From positions 248,001-312,000 of the forward strand of contig NZ_LIXM01000001.1 of NCBI RefSeq assembly GCF_002608565.1: DNA of 64,000 nt, in the 5' to 3' direction. Origin of the DNA: Vibrio sp. PID17_43 (GTDB lineage: Bacteria > Pseudomonadota > Gammaproteobacteria > Enterobacterales > Vibrionaceae). A program made the position numbers and the translations under genes. Below, one piece after another: positions 42,054 through 52,190 of this stretch (the stretch's first letter is position 1; the number at the start of each line of letters is the position of its first letter). The notes below the pieces were generated by a model that did no database searches, had not been told where the DNA came from, and was given only the letters and a program-made list of their open reading frames with translations.

Positions 42054-44360
42054 TTAACGTCTGATCTGAGTTCTTAATTGTTGAATCACTTCATCTGGCG
42101 CCACTTGCTTTAACTGCTCAACGCACTGTTCAAACGCGAATGCGATTGATCCTTGCTGGTAGTTACGCGCCAACACCTCACACTCGGCGTATAAATGCTG
42201 CGGATTTCCACCCACGGTATACGCCATGTTTAGAGCCTTGCTAGCGGCAAGAGTATCGGTCTTCTCTAACGCCAGGCCATAAACATACCAATACTGCGGA
42301 TTGCGCTCTGCCGTTTCGGCCGCTTTTTTCAGGTATTGATTCGCTTTAACGTTATTACCCACCCGAAGCCAAGCTAACCCCGCACTATATGGCAAAGCAC
42401 TGGATTTCGGTTGCGCTTCAATACCAACCATCAACGTTTCCAACGCTTTAATGTCATTGCCTTGCACACGATATAAATCCGCCAAGTTAGCGTAGCTGTT
42501 CTCGAAATAAGGCTCAATCTCTATTGCCTTTTGGTAAGAGGTTATTGCTTTGTCCGTTTCGCCTAAGTCTCGATACACGTTGGCGATATTGGTTCGCCCA
42601 AAGCCTCGATCCGCATTGAAACGCTGGATTTCCATATAGTCTTCCAACGGCTTTTTAATCTTGTCACGTTGCAGCGGATTCATTTCCGAGTAGTGGCGAA
42701 CCAAAGCACCCGCAGTTTCGGCGCGAACGGATAACACTGGGTCATTTAGTAATGGTTCAAGAATTTGCCAACGGTCACTGAAGTCATAGCCAGAAGATCC
42801 TGCGATTGAGCCCAGACGAATCATGTCGCTCTCATGCTTTCCTGCGCGAGCTAGTGATACCAAGGTGTTTTGTCCAGTATTGCCGCCCATGCGCTCTAAC
42901 GCAGAGGCACGAACAATGTCACTTAGCGATGCGTCTTGACCAGTATACGCCAAGGCATCAGACGCGCCGCGGTGACCAATGGCATCGGCATAAAACGCGA
43001 CAGCAAAGTGTTGTTGATTACGGTATTTCGAATTCGGGAACCATTCGCTTATCTTCTTATCTGCCCATTGGTTAGCTTCATCTTCATGGCAAGACGTGCA
43101 GACGTTTGGCGTATTAATGTGCTGACTCAAATCTGGACGCGGCACGTGCCAACTGTGGTCACGACGTGGGTCAACTTGCATGTAAGTCGTTTCTGGCATA
43201 TGACAAGTGGTGCACTTGGATGCCTCGGTATTTGCCTCATGGAAAGTGTGATTCTCTGGCATGTAGTCAGACGCAATATGGCACTGCGCGCAAACGGCTT
43301 CTTCAGAAATTTTTAACTCTGCGGTATGAGGGTCATGACAGTTGGTACAAGTTACACCTTTTTCTGCCATGTCAGACTGCAAAAATGAACCGTAAACGTA
43401 GTCTTCATCGTAAATCTGACCATCATGATAATAGAGTTCTGGAGTGATTAAGCTGAGGCGGTATTTATCTAGGAAAGAGCCTTTAACGTGGTCTGCACTT
43501 TCATTTAATTGTGTACGACGACTATGGCACTGCGCACAAGTCTGAACTTGATGAGTCATCGCAATTTCTTTTGGCTGGAGCGTGCTGTGCCCTTCTTGGT
43601 AGATCCACTCTTTTACTGCCATGCCAATATCTCGGTCAAAACCATAATGGTTCGTTGCGGCGAAGGCATTCCCAGATTTTTCCGCTTGTTTGGCAAGCTC
43701 TGCGTGTTCACTGGCCGGGCCATGGCACGCTTCGCAACCGACATTGATTTCAGACCAAGTCGTCGAATACGTATTCGCTTTGGCGTCGTAGTTCTTTTCT
43801 AGATTGGTTGAGTGGCAATCGGCACACATGAAGTTCCAGTTTTGACCGGTATTGGTCCAGTAGAATTCGTCGGTTGGCGTGGTGTCTGGATAAAGGTGGA
43901 ACCAGCGTTGACCGCCTTGTTCTTTGGCTCTGGAATCCCATGCAAAAGGAATGAGTTGGAGTCGTCCATCTTCAAACTCAACCATATATTGTTGAAGCGG
44001 CTCCCACGCAAAGGTGTAGCTGATTTTGTAGTCATGCCATTCACTATCTGGGCCCTGGATATTGACCCAATACTCGTCCCCTTTTCGGTAAAAACGGTTT
44101 GGCTTTCCTTTGAATGTAAACGTGTAATCGTTAAAGTCACCCAATACAGACTCTACATCAGCATGTCTCATCGCCATATCATGATGAGATCCTTGCCATG
44201 CTTCGGTTTCTTTTTGGTGACAATCTACGCAAGCTTCACTGCCTACGTAAGTCAGCATTGATGATTCGGTTGATTGCGGCGTTTCCTGCGCAAACAGAGA
44301 AAAACTGACGAGCGCTGCAAGACCAATTAAGGTTTGCTGCCAACTTGCCCAGTGAGTCAT
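42054..44360 (-). CDS. Octahaem cytochrome c with HEAT and TPR domains
   Basis: 768 residues with signal peptide (LAALVSFSLFAQ). Eight CXXCH haem motifs are present: CVDCH, CADCH, CEACH, CAQCH, CTNCH, CAQCH, CTTCH and CTSCH. They fill the first ~400 residues, as in cytochrome c554-like periplasmic multihaem proteins. HEAT-like repeats (about 470-560) and TPRs (about 590-720) follow. It probably carries electrons in the periplasm to an unknown partner. The C-terminal half is related to the HEAT/TPR protein at 27846. A sulfatase gene lies upstream, read in the same direction. Confidence 0.9.
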   Translation of the reverse strand: MTHWASWQQTLIGLAALVSFSLFAQETPQSTESSMLTYVGSEACVDCHQKETEAWQGSHHDMAMRHADVESVLGDFNDYTFTFKGKPNRFYRKGDEYWVNIQGPDSEWHDYKISYTFAWEPLQQYMVEFEDGRLQLIPFAWDSRAKEQGGQRWFHLYPDTTPTDEFYWTNTGQNWNFMCADCHSTNLEKNYDAKANTYSTTWSEINVGCEACHGPASEHAELAKQAEKSGNAFAATNHYGFDRDIGMAVKEWIYQEGHSTLQPKEIAMTHQVQTCAQCHSRRTQLNESADHVKGSFLDKYRLSLITPELYYHDGQIYDEDYVYGSFLQSDMAEKGVTCTNCHDPHTAELKISEEAVCAQCHIASDYMPENHTFHEANTEASKCTTCHMPETTYMQVDPRRDHSWHVPRPDLSQHINTPNVCTSCHEDEANQWADKKISEWFPNSKYRNQQHFAVAFYADAIGHRGASDALAYTGQDASLSDIVRASALERMGGNTGQNTLVSLARAGKHESDMIRLGSIAGSSGYDFSDRWQILEPLLNDPVLSVRAETAGALVRHYSEMNPLQRDKIKKPLEDYMEIQRFNADRGFGRTNIANVYRDLGETDKAITSYQKAIEIEPYFENSYANLADLYRVQGNDIKALETLMVGIEAQPKSSALPYSAGLAWLRVGNNVKANQYLKKAAETAERNPQYWYVYGLALEKTDTLAASKALNMAYTVGGNPQHLYAECEVLARNYQQGSIAFAFEQCVEQLKQVAPDEVIQQLRTQIRR

Positions 44361-44518
44361 AACTGTCCTTGTGTGATTCTTTTTATTCTCTGTTCAAAGA
44401 TAGAAGTCTTTTTTCTTTTTAGACAAGCAATTACATGAGTTTTAAGAAAAACTGAAACGAGGCGCAAAAAAGAGGCTCCGAAGAGCCCCACGTTTAGTTG
44501 CAATCAATTCAATTCCAG

Positions 44519-46066
44519 TTACTTATTTGGATTCTCTTGTAGTTTTTCCATTACTTGCTCAAGAGAAAAACTCGCGGCTTTCTGTCTTGGTGGGAACTCT
44601 TTAAATGTTTCCAAAAACTGACCAACATAAGCCTGTGCAGGAACCAGCATGTAAGCACGGTCTAACATCCAGTCATAGTAGGTATTTGATGTAATATCTG
44701 CCACTTCATACGGGTCCATACGCAAATTGAAAATTTTTGGTAAGCGAAGTTCAGTAAAAGGTTCGGCCCAAATGCGTAACGTCCCTTCAGCACGCTGCTC
44801 CATAAAAACAATTTTCCAATTGTTATAACGTAACGCCGTCAAGTCACCATCATCGGAAAAGTAGAATATCTCTTCACGAGGGCCTTTCTCTTCCTTACCT
44901 GTGAGATATGGCAAGAAGTTGTAACCATCTAGGTGCACTTTGTAATCTGTACCATTAACTGATTCGCCTTTAAACAGTTTCTCTTTTACTTTGTCGTCGC
45001 CCGCTGCCGCTAGCAGCGTTGGTAACCAGTCCATATGGTGCATGATTTCATTGGAGACTGAACCCGCCGCAATCTTACCTGGCCAACGAACCATCGCAGG
45101 CACTCGGTAAGCGCCTTCCCAATTGGTGTTCTTTTCACCACGGAATGGCGTCAACCCTGCATCTGGCCAAGTGTTCATGTGAGGACCATTATCCGTCGAA
45201 TAAAAGACAATCGTATTATCTTCTACGCCTAGCTCATCGACTTTCTTCAACAATTGACCAACTTGGTTATCGTGTTCAACCATTGCATCTGCGTAGTAAC
45301 TGATGCCCGTCTTGCCTAAGTTTTCTTCTTTCACGTGTGTACGAAAATGCATTCGCGTTGCATTCCACCAGACAAAAAATGGTTTATCTGCTTTCACCGC
45401 ACGCTCCATAAAGTCCAGTGCCGCATCTAACGTTTCTTCATCGACCGTTTCCATACGCTTACGTGTCAGCGGACCCGTATCTTCGATCTTGCCATCAGCA
45501 TAAGATTTAATAACACCTCGTGGGCCAAATTTCTTGCGGAATTCCGGATCCTTAGGGTAATCCACATTCTCAGGTTCTTCCTCGGCATTCAAGTGATAAA
45601 GGTTGCCAAAAAATTCGTCGAAACCGTGGTTGGTTGGAAGGTGTTCATCCTTGTCACCCAAGTGATTTTTCCCGAACTGCCCTGTCATATAACCCAAAGG
45701 CTTCAAAAGTTCAGCAATCGTTACGTCTTCGGCTTGCAAACCAAGATCGGCACCGGGAAGGCCAACCTTACTCAAACCCGTTCTCAAGACCGACTGACCC
45801 GTAATAAACGTTGAACGCCCTGCCGTACAAGATTGTTCCCCATAGTAATCGGTAAACATCATACCTTCTTTCGCAATGCTATCTATATTTGGGGTCTTAT
45901 ACCCCATTAGGCCGAAGGTATAAGCGCTTAAGTTGGATTGGCCAATGTCATCCCCCCAGATGACCAGAATATTCGGTTTTTCTGCTGCGACAGTAGTACT
46001 TGTCGCGCCAACTAAAGCAGCGGCAAGAATCGCTAGACGGCGTTTCACGCCATAATTCGCTGTCAT
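44519..46066 (-). CDS. Periplasmic sulfatase, Cys-type
   Basis: 515 residues from the ATG at 46066 (ribosome binding site agagg), with signal peptide ending VAA-E. The sulfatase active site is CTAGRSTFITGQ, the CxAxR type, so the Cys must become formylglycine; the radical SAM enzyme at 28909 is the likely maturase. Metal ligands are in IWGDDIGQSN and STDNGPHMNTW. It hydrolyses a sulfate ester, and the substrate is unknown. It is about 60% identical by eye to the divergent sulfatase at 46411. Confidence 0.92.
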   Translation of the reverse strand: MTANYGVKRRLAILAAALVGATSTTVAAEKPNILVIWGDDIGQSNLSAYTFGLMGYKTPNIDSIAKEGMMFTDYYGEQSCTAGRSTFITGQSVLRTGLSKVGLPGADLGLQAEDVTIAELLKPLGYMTGQFGKNHLGDKDEHLPTNHGFDEFFGNLYHLNAEEEPENVDYPKDPEFRKKFGPRGVIKSYADGKIEDTGPLTRKRMETVDEETLDAALDFMERAVKADKPFFVWWNATRMHFRTHVKEENLGKTGISYYADAMVEHDNQVGQLLKKVDELGVEDNTIVFYSTDNGPHMNTWPDAGLTPFRGEKNTNWEGAYRVPAMVRWPGKIAAGSVSNEIMHHMDWLPTLLAAAGDDKVKEKLFKGESVNGTDYKVHLDGYNFLPYLTGKEEKGPREEIFYFSDDGDLTALRYNNWKIVFMEQRAEGTLRIWAEPFTELRLPKIFNLRMDPYEVADITSNTYYDWMLDRAYMLVPAQAYVGQFLETFKEFPPRQKAASFSLEQVMEKLQENPNK

Positions 46067-46410
46067 ATAAACCTCTGTCTGTATTAAAAAGTGCTTCCTG
46101 CACAAAAACGTATAGCTCACAAAACAGTTTAATGCGAATCAATATGCATAAATAAATCACGCAAAAAACTAATGCCTTGCATCCACAAAGCAGTGATGAA
46201 TTAACGTGGCCTGAGTCTCCCTTCAGTTTTTCTTTCATTGATAAAAACTTAATGAAAATCCATACAAAACAATAAATTAAGTCGCCACATAACTTATGGT
46301 TATAAACACTATAAAGCGACATTCTTCAGGTACATCATTAACTTAATAACCAACGAAGCGTAGGCGGTCTCTTTGCTTCTCTTCCAACTTTCAACCAATT
46401 TGGAGTTTTT
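46067..46410. promoter_or_regulatory. Shared upstream region of the two divergent sulfatases
   Basis: About 340 AT-rich bases between two divergent sulfatase starts. It must hold both promoters and any common operator. No gene and no clear palindrome seen. Confidence 0.4.
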
Positions 46411-47982
46411 ATGGCTAACCAAATGAGTAAGCTGGCTGTCGGTCTCGGCGTACTGGCAACCTCTAGCGCAGTGACGGCGGCAGACAAACCAAACATTTTA
46501 GCAATTTTTGGTGATGACGTTGGGTACTGGAATATTAGTGCATACAACCAAGGTATGATGGGTTACGAAACCCCGAACATCGACCGTATCGCAAACGAGG
46601 GGGCATTATTTACTGACCATTACGGCCAGCAATCATGTACAGCCGGTCGGTCAGCATTCATTTTAGGCCAAGAGCCATTTCGAACTGGTCTACTCACTGT
46701 CGGCCTACCGGGGTCAACACATGGCATTCCTGATTGGGCACCAACTCTCGCTGATCTACTACGTGAACAAGGTTACATGACTGGTCAGTTTGGTAAAAAC
46801 CACCTTGGTGATCAAGACCAACATCTACCTACTGAGCATGGCTTTGATGAGTTCTTTGGCAATCTTTATCACTTAAACGCTGAAGAAGAACCAGAGACTT
46901 ACTACTACCCTAAAGACCCTGAATTCCGTAAAAACTACGGTCCACGTGGCGTCATCAAGTCTTATGCTGATGGCAAGATCGAAGATACGGGTCCAATGAC
47001 TCGTAAGCGCATGGAAACGGCGGATGAAGAATTTCTCGAATCCACACTGAACTTCATGGAGCGCGCAGTCGCAGCTGATAAGCCGTTCTTTATCTGGCAC
47101 AACTCAACGCGTATGCACGTCTGGACTCGCTTACAAGAGAAATGGCAAGGCGCATCGGGGATCAGCATCTATGCTGACGGAATGTTAGAGCACGATGAAC
47201 ATGTCGGAATACTTCTCGACAAGCTTGATGAACTAAAAATCGCTGATAACACCATCGTTATCTACACAACCGACAATGGTGCGGAAACCGTATCATGGCC
47301 AGATGGTGGGGCGACACCATTCCACGGCGAGAAAGGTACAACTTGGGAGGGTGGCTTCCGTGTACCTCAGTTAGTAAAATGGCCTGGCGTTATTGAGCCG
47401 AACACTCGCATCAATGACATGATGGCACACCAAGACTGGCTACCAACGCTATTGGCAGCCGCTGGTGAACCGAACATCAAAGAAAAACTCGCGTCGGACA
47501 AAGGTTACCACGCTAACGGAAAAGATTGGCGCGTGCACATTGATGGGCACAATTTCCTACCTTACTTCGAAGGTAAGACAGAAAATGGTCCACGCGAAGA
47601 ACTCATGTACTTTACAGCCAATGGTGAGTTGAACGCGATTCGCTGGAACGATTGGAAGCTACACTTCGCTACATTTGAAGGCAACATCACCGATGCCGTT
47701 CGCTTCGAACCAAACTGGCCTCAAATCATCCATTTACGAGCTGACCCATTCGAGAAAGCGCCACACGAATCAGGCATGTATCTGCGTTGGATGGCCGACA
47801 ATATGTGGTTGTTCGTACCTGTTCAGGATGTTCTGGCCAACTTTTTCAGCACCATTCATCAGTACCCAATGCAAGAAGGTCTTCAGATAAACCCAGCGGG
47901 CATAAACTACCAGTCACTTGGTCTCCAAGGAAAGATGCAACAGCTCAATCAACTTCAACAAGAAGTGAATAAAATGAAATAG
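46411..47982 (+). CDS. Periplasmic sulfatase, Cys-type (paralogue)
   Basis: 523 residues with signal peptide (ending VTAADK). The active site is CTAGRSAFILGQ, metal ligands in FGDDVGYWN and TTDNGAETVSW. A ribosome binding site (ttggag) precedes the ATG. It shares long identical blocks with the sulfatase at 44519, for example HLGD, HGFDEFFGNLYHLNAEEEPE and GPRGVIKSYADGKIEDTGP, so the pair arose by duplication and inversion. A different substrate range is likely because the C-terminal third diverges. Confidence 0.92.
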   Translation: MANQMSKLAVGLGVLATSSAVTAADKPNILAIFGDDVGYWNISAYNQGMMGYETPNIDRIANEGALFTDHYGQQSCTAGRSAFILGQEPFRTGLLTVGLPGSTHGIPDWAPTLADLLREQGYMTGQFGKNHLGDQDQHLPTEHGFDEFFGNLYHLNAEEEPETYYYPKDPEFRKNYGPRGVIKSYADGKIEDTGPMTRKRMETADEEFLESTLNFMERAVAADKPFFIWHNSTRMHVWTRLQEKWQGASGISIYADGMLEHDEHVGILLDKLDELKIADNTIVIYTTDNGAETVSWPDGGATPFHGEKGTTWEGGFRVPQLVKWPGVIEPNTRINDMMAHQDWLPTLLAAAGEPNIKEKLASDKGYHANGKDWRVHIDGHNFLPYFEGKTENGPREELMYFTANGELNAIRWNDWKLHFATFEGNITDAVRFEPNWPQIIHLRADPFEKAPHESGMYLRWMADNMWLFVPVQDVLANFFSTIHQYPMQEGLQINPAGINYQSLGLQGKMQQLNQLQQEVNKMK

Positions 47983-48005
47983 TTTCTTTTTCAGCTACCG
48001 AAAAA

Positions 48006-48034
48006 GCCCACCAGCCAGCCTTGGTGGGTTTCCT
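48006..48034 (+). terminator. Probable terminator after the sulfatase
   Basis: Stem cccacca / tggtggg followed by tttcctttat. Confidence 0.7.
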
Positions 48035-48161
48035 TTATCTGTTCGCCACCCGGCCGTGTTGACCTTTGTTTGGTATTTGTCGACTTATTTTGCTTTAATT
48101 AAAGTAAATTCAATTTACTTAAAATAACCCTATGATTTTGTAATTAATTTTCTTTGTATGT

Positions 48162-48816
48162 ATGGCCTCTATATTTGCGGGTTGCGCTGCATACGCAGGA
48201 CTAAACTACGTTTCACCGTTTGGCCCCGAATACGTACGTGAATGCGCACTTGCCACCGACTGAGCAAGGTACGATTGTGGACAAGACTCATATGCCGCTT
48301 ACGCTTGATGTGACACGTATCACCAACTGGAAGAAATGGTTTATCGAAGCCGATTATCAAGTTGAAAACCTACCAAACTATGAACCTGAAGTCGCCGCGA
48401 GCCCAATGACAGCGTTTATTGATTTCTCAGATCAACATGCTAATGGTACGCAGTAAGTCAGGTAAGGATGAGCTGTTTACCCTGCTGCACAATAACGCTC
48501 ATACCAATATCTCGAGCTTATTCAATGAAGAGAGCAATCGCGACTTTGCTAAAGATGGCATCACCATTGTTCGAGGCGTGGTTGGAAGTTATCCCGTCGC
48601 ATTGTTTTCGATAGAAGTAACACAGTAAAAGATTTTGTCACTCAGTTTACTACCTTTAGGACAGAGTCCGATTACGTTAAGTTGTTGGATAGTTTTGCAA
48701 TTCGTCGAAGCTCTGAAATGTTTTGGCCATTTAGCGAGCGCGTCCACGATTGGTATCGTAAAAAACAACCGATCGAATTTGGTTTACTTGACTATAATCG
48801 TTTTGAGAATCGATGA
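48162..48816 (+). pseudogene. cti: Decayed fatty acid cis/trans isomerase (CTI) gene
   Basis: The start MASIFAGCAAYAGLNY has the lipobox-like export signal of CTI. It soon breaks, and three further pieces in shifting frames match the C-terminus: LPLTLDVTRITNWKKW-type sequence (48280-48350), DGITIVRGVVGSYP (48555-48600), and the last GLLDYNRFENR ending at 48816. The whole middle, including the cytochrome c-type haem region of intact CTI (normally near 780 residues), is missing, and there are several frameshifts. CTI turns cis into trans unsaturated fatty acids in the membrane, so this strain has lost that copy. Confidence 0.65.
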
Positions 48817-48834
48817 TGATTGAAGGGGGTTCTC

Positions 48835-49026
48835 ATGAGTATCCGAGACAACATTGCCGCTCTTGAGCAACAAATTTATGTCGCTTGCTCAGAGGGAGAC
48901 TACGATACAGTCAATATGCTTGAACACCAACTCGAATACTTACGTGGCAGGGTTGAGCATCCTTTAGATGATGATCCTTATGCGCTAGACACTCGGTTCG
49001 AGTGGGAAGACGATACGACCCGATAG
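48835..49026 (+). CDS. Small conserved acidic protein, 63 residues
   Basis: ATG at 48835 with a strong ribosome binding site (gaaggggg). The product, MSIRDNIAALEQQIYVACSE and onward, is acidic and helical, with a helix pair (VNMLEHQLEYLRGRVEH) and an Asp-rich end. No known family. It has its own terminator and sits between the cti remnant and torS. Confidence 0.65.
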   Translation: MSIRDNIAALEQQIYVACSEGDYDTVNMLEHQLEYLRGRVEHPLDDDPYALDTRFEWEDDTTR

Positions 49027-49057
49027 AAAAAACCTCCGGCTTAATTCGGAGGTTTTT
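49027..49057 (+). terminator. Rho-independent terminator
   Basis: Stem aaaaaacctccg with cggaggttttt around an AT loop; T-rich tail. Confidence 0.9.
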
Positions 49058-49138
49058 GTTTAATTAAATGAGAGTATACCCAAGTAACCTCAAGATGTTT
49101 GATTCAGGGGGAATGGCTTGGATATCGAGTCAAAATGC

Positions 49139-52138
49139 TTACACATTCATCAGATTATCAAGGGCTTTCACCGAGTCACTCACTTGCTCTTTGAGCGTAA
49201 GTTGATTCTGCGAGTAAATATCTAATGGCTCCGGTGCAATCTCAATATTTTGACAAGTATCCATCAAAGCAGGTAATCCCAAACTCCCGGCACTGCCTTT
49301 TAGCTTATGCGCTAGGCTCTTAATCTCGCGACTATCCCCTCGCTTTGCGTTTGCTTCCATCTGCTCTAGTACCTCAGCACTGGTTTGTCTGAATAAGTTA
49401 ATGATATACAGCATTTTTTCTCTGCCTAGAATCTTCATGTCAGATTGAATCACACTCGGGTTGATGATAACCATTACTGGCTCCTCTGCTCTCTCTCCCT
49501 TCTCGACCAACGTTTCACTAGTTTGACTCGTGGTCATTGTTTCTTCTTGCAGTACACGCTGTTCATTTTGTGGCAACAAAAGTTGCTTTCCGTCTAACAT
49601 GTCTAGGATTATCGCGGCTAGTGCTTCTTTTTCCATTGGCTTGGGTAGATAACCATCAAAACCGGCAGCTAAATAGCTTTCAACTTCTTCAGCAAATACG
49701 TGTGCAGAGACCGCTATCATTGGGGTTGGCATCAATCCTTTATCTGCAGATTTTTTGAGTTCAATAGATTTTAAGCGATGAATCAAATCCACACCGTTAC
49801 AGTCAGGCAGGTTAATGTCAACCAAGGCGATATCAAAATCTTGCCTGTCGATAATGTGTTCAGCTTGTCGACCGTCTTCGGCGATCACGACTTCATGTCC
49901 CATGCTTTCTAAGAAACCTTCCGCCACCAGTTGGTTTACCGGATTATCTTCGACAAGCAGTACTTTAACTTTTATTTTGCAGCGTGCACTCGCAATCGAA
50001 ACGGTTTCCACAGGTTCGCTTTCCTCCAGCGGAATTGAGAACCAAAAGCGACTGCCATCGCCCTCATCAGAATCCACATCCAATTGTCCACCCATTGCTT
50101 CAATAATACGGCGACTGATCGCCAAGCCTAGGCCTGTCCCACCAGCTTGACTTAGCCCGCTTTCTGCTTGCGTAAAAGCATCAAACAGGCGTTTTTGATC
50201 ATGCTTCGCAATGCCAATGCCCGTATCCGATACCTCAAACAGCACTTGCGATTCATCCTCTGGATTTAGGCTGACATAGATATCAATTTCACCTTCGTCG
50301 GTAAACTTAATTGCGTTACCAACCAGGTTATTAAGTACTTGACTGATTCGCGTCACATCACCTTTCCAGTAGCGCCCTACATCACTTTCAATGTGGTAAG
50401 AGAACAACAATGCTTTCTCTTGCGCTTTACCATTCATGAGCTGGAAGGTGTCTTCGGTCATTTGGTGCAAATCGAACCCCAAGTTACGAATTTCCAAATG
50501 ACCGGCCTCAATTTTCGAGTAATCCAATACATCATTCAAAATCGCTAATAGGTTTTTACCACTACGATTTATGATTTCGGCATAGCGCTTCTGTGTTGAA
50601 TTCAAACCAGAATCAATCAGTAAACGGGCTGTACCCAGAACCCCATTCATCGGTGTACGGATTTCATGGCTCATCGTTGCTAAAAACGCCGATTTAGCAC
50701 GATTCGCTTGTTCCGCTTGTTTTCGTGCTTCCGCGTGGTTAAGGACCTCTTCATTGAGTCGACGGTTTGCTTGTTTTAACTGAGATGTGCGTCTTTCTAT
50801 CTGCTCTTCTAGGTGTTCTTTGTGTTCTTCAAGATCACGCTTCGCTTGTGCTTCACCTTCGGCAACAACTTTTAACGCTTGTGCGGTGTTGCGCGCGGTA
50901 ATAATGGCCTGCCCCATATGAGCCAGTTCATCTTTCCCTTTCACTTCAAGCTCCACAGCAAGGTTACCTTGAGCCACAGAAAGCAACGCTGCAGAGTATT
51001 CCCCCAAACGCTTCACCACCGACACGTAAACCACACGCCATAAGATCAAGACCACAACCACTAAACCTATAATGGAAATAAGAGTCAGTGACCATTGAGC
51101 AAACTTCAAGGTACTGGTGAGCTGTTCAACCGCAACATGTGTCGTCTTGTTTGAGTCATCAACGAGCTTGTTTACCGTACTATTTAATCCAGAAAACAGA
51201 TTTAACGTCTCATGCATGAGTTCTTGTGACTGTTCATTGTTCTCTTGCTGTTGAAGCAAAATCGTAAAAACCACTTGGCGTTTGCCAAGCTCGGTCAATA
51301 ACTGGCCCATCTGTTTTGAACGAGTTGGATCCTCTACTGCCAACACCCGACGTTTCATTATCCTAAGGTTATCTTCAAATGCGGTTTGGATTTGCTGGAT
51401 ACGCTCTACGTTGCTCAACGTGCGTGCTTCTTCAATTTGGTTGAGCATTTTAAACGCAAGGAGATGTAATTCATGGAGCCTTTCGATCAGATCGAGATCG
51501 ACTTCCACTAACCCATCGAGCGCTTGATATACTTGATTTTTTTTATCCGTTTCCAATAGATCGTATATGTGTGTGACATTAGCGACCGCAATGGTGGCGG
51601 TATTCTGCACTTGAGTCCGCGTGAGTTGCTCTAGTTCTTCACTCAACAAACGCATCTCTTCGACACGTGTATCGATCTCTTTTGCTAACCATAGCTTCCG
51701 CTCAACCGTTACCCCCAACTCAGCTAAGTTGTTGATCACGTTCTGAACATTGTTTTCCAAAGTTTCAAGTAACTTAGAATCGAACGACTCTCCTCCTAGC
51801 GCTTTTATGTGGGCAAGCAGAGATTCCAATTGTTCAAACAGTATACGGCCCGCCTCTTTGCGCTCAAGTTCGTTCTGAGCGTTTAATAGCATCTGGACTG
51901 AGGAAATAATACGTGTACTTAGCTCGGAAACTTGCCTTGCTTCAATCATTGCCGGGATGGCTGAATCCACAACATTCCTTTCTGTTTTTGCTACCAGTGA
52001 AAAGCCTGATACACCGATAAGCACCGACAACATAACCAACATTGCCATGGCAATAAAAGACAACAACAGTTTTCGCCCGATGCTTGCGGTAGCTAGCAAC
52101 ATATTTTTCCTAACCTTAATATTCGTGTTCTGCGACAT
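49139..52138 (-). CDS. torS: TorS-type hybrid sensor kinase
   Basis: 999 residues: a transmembrane helix at 20-45, a long periplasmic sensor domain (to ~340), a second span, HAMP, a coiled coil, a HisKA domain with the phospho-acceptor His in MSHEIRTPMNG, an ATPase domain (NLVGNAIKFTDEG, DTGIGIAKHD, GGTGLGLAISR), a receiver (VEDNPVNQLVAEGF; Asp in LVDINLPDCNG) and a C-terminal HPt domain (AHKLKGSAGSLG). This is the full phosphorelay of TorS, which with TorT senses trimethylamine N-oxide. torT is divergent, 52 bp away. TorR and the TMAO reductase are not in this window. Confidence 0.92.
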   Translation of the reverse strand: MSQNTNIKVRKNMLLATASIGRKLLLSFIAMAMLVMLSVLIGVSGFSLVAKTERNVVDSAIPAMIEARQVSELSTRIISSVQMLLNAQNELERKEAGRILFEQLESLLAHIKALGGESFDSKLLETLENNVQNVINNLAELGVTVERKLWLAKEIDTRVEEMRLLSEELEQLTRTQVQNTATIAVANVTHIYDLLETDKKNQVYQALDGLVEVDLDLIERLHELHLLAFKMLNQIEEARTLSNVERIQQIQTAFEDNLRIMKRRVLAVEDPTRSKQMGQLLTELGKRQVVFTILLQQQENNEQSQELMHETLNLFSGLNSTVNKLVDDSNKTTHVAVEQLTSTLKFAQWSLTLISIIGLVVVVLILWRVVYVSVVKRLGEYSAALLSVAQGNLAVELEVKGKDELAHMGQAIITARNTAQALKVVAEGEAQAKRDLEEHKEHLEEQIERRTSQLKQANRRLNEEVLNHAEARKQAEQANRAKSAFLATMSHEIRTPMNGVLGTARLLIDSGLNSTQKRYAEIINRSGKNLLAILNDVLDYSKIEAGHLEIRNLGFDLHQMTEDTFQLMNGKAQEKALLFSYHIESDVGRYWKGDVTRISQVLNNLVGNAIKFTDEGEIDIYVSLNPEDESQVLFEVSDTGIGIAKHDQKRLFDAFTQAESGLSQAGGTGLGLAISRRIIEAMGGQLDVDSDEGDGSRFWFSIPLEESEPVETVSIASARCKIKVKVLLVEDNPVNQLVAEGFLESMGHEVVIAEDGRQAEHIIDRQDFDIALVDINLPDCNGVDLIHRLKSIELKKSADKGLMPTPMIAVSAHVFAEEVESYLAAGFDGYLPKPMEKEALAAIILDMLDGKQLLLPQNEQRVLQEETMTTSQTSETLVEKGERAEEPVMVIINPSVIQSDMKILGREKMLYIINLFRQTSAEVLEQMEANAKRGDSREIKSLAHKLKGSAGSLGLPALMDTCQNIEIAPEPLDIYSQNQLTLKEQVSDSVKALDNLMNV

Positions 52139-52190
52139 ATTACGTTATATTTTGCAGTGTTTACTTAATCTATGCCAACGAACTTTATTC

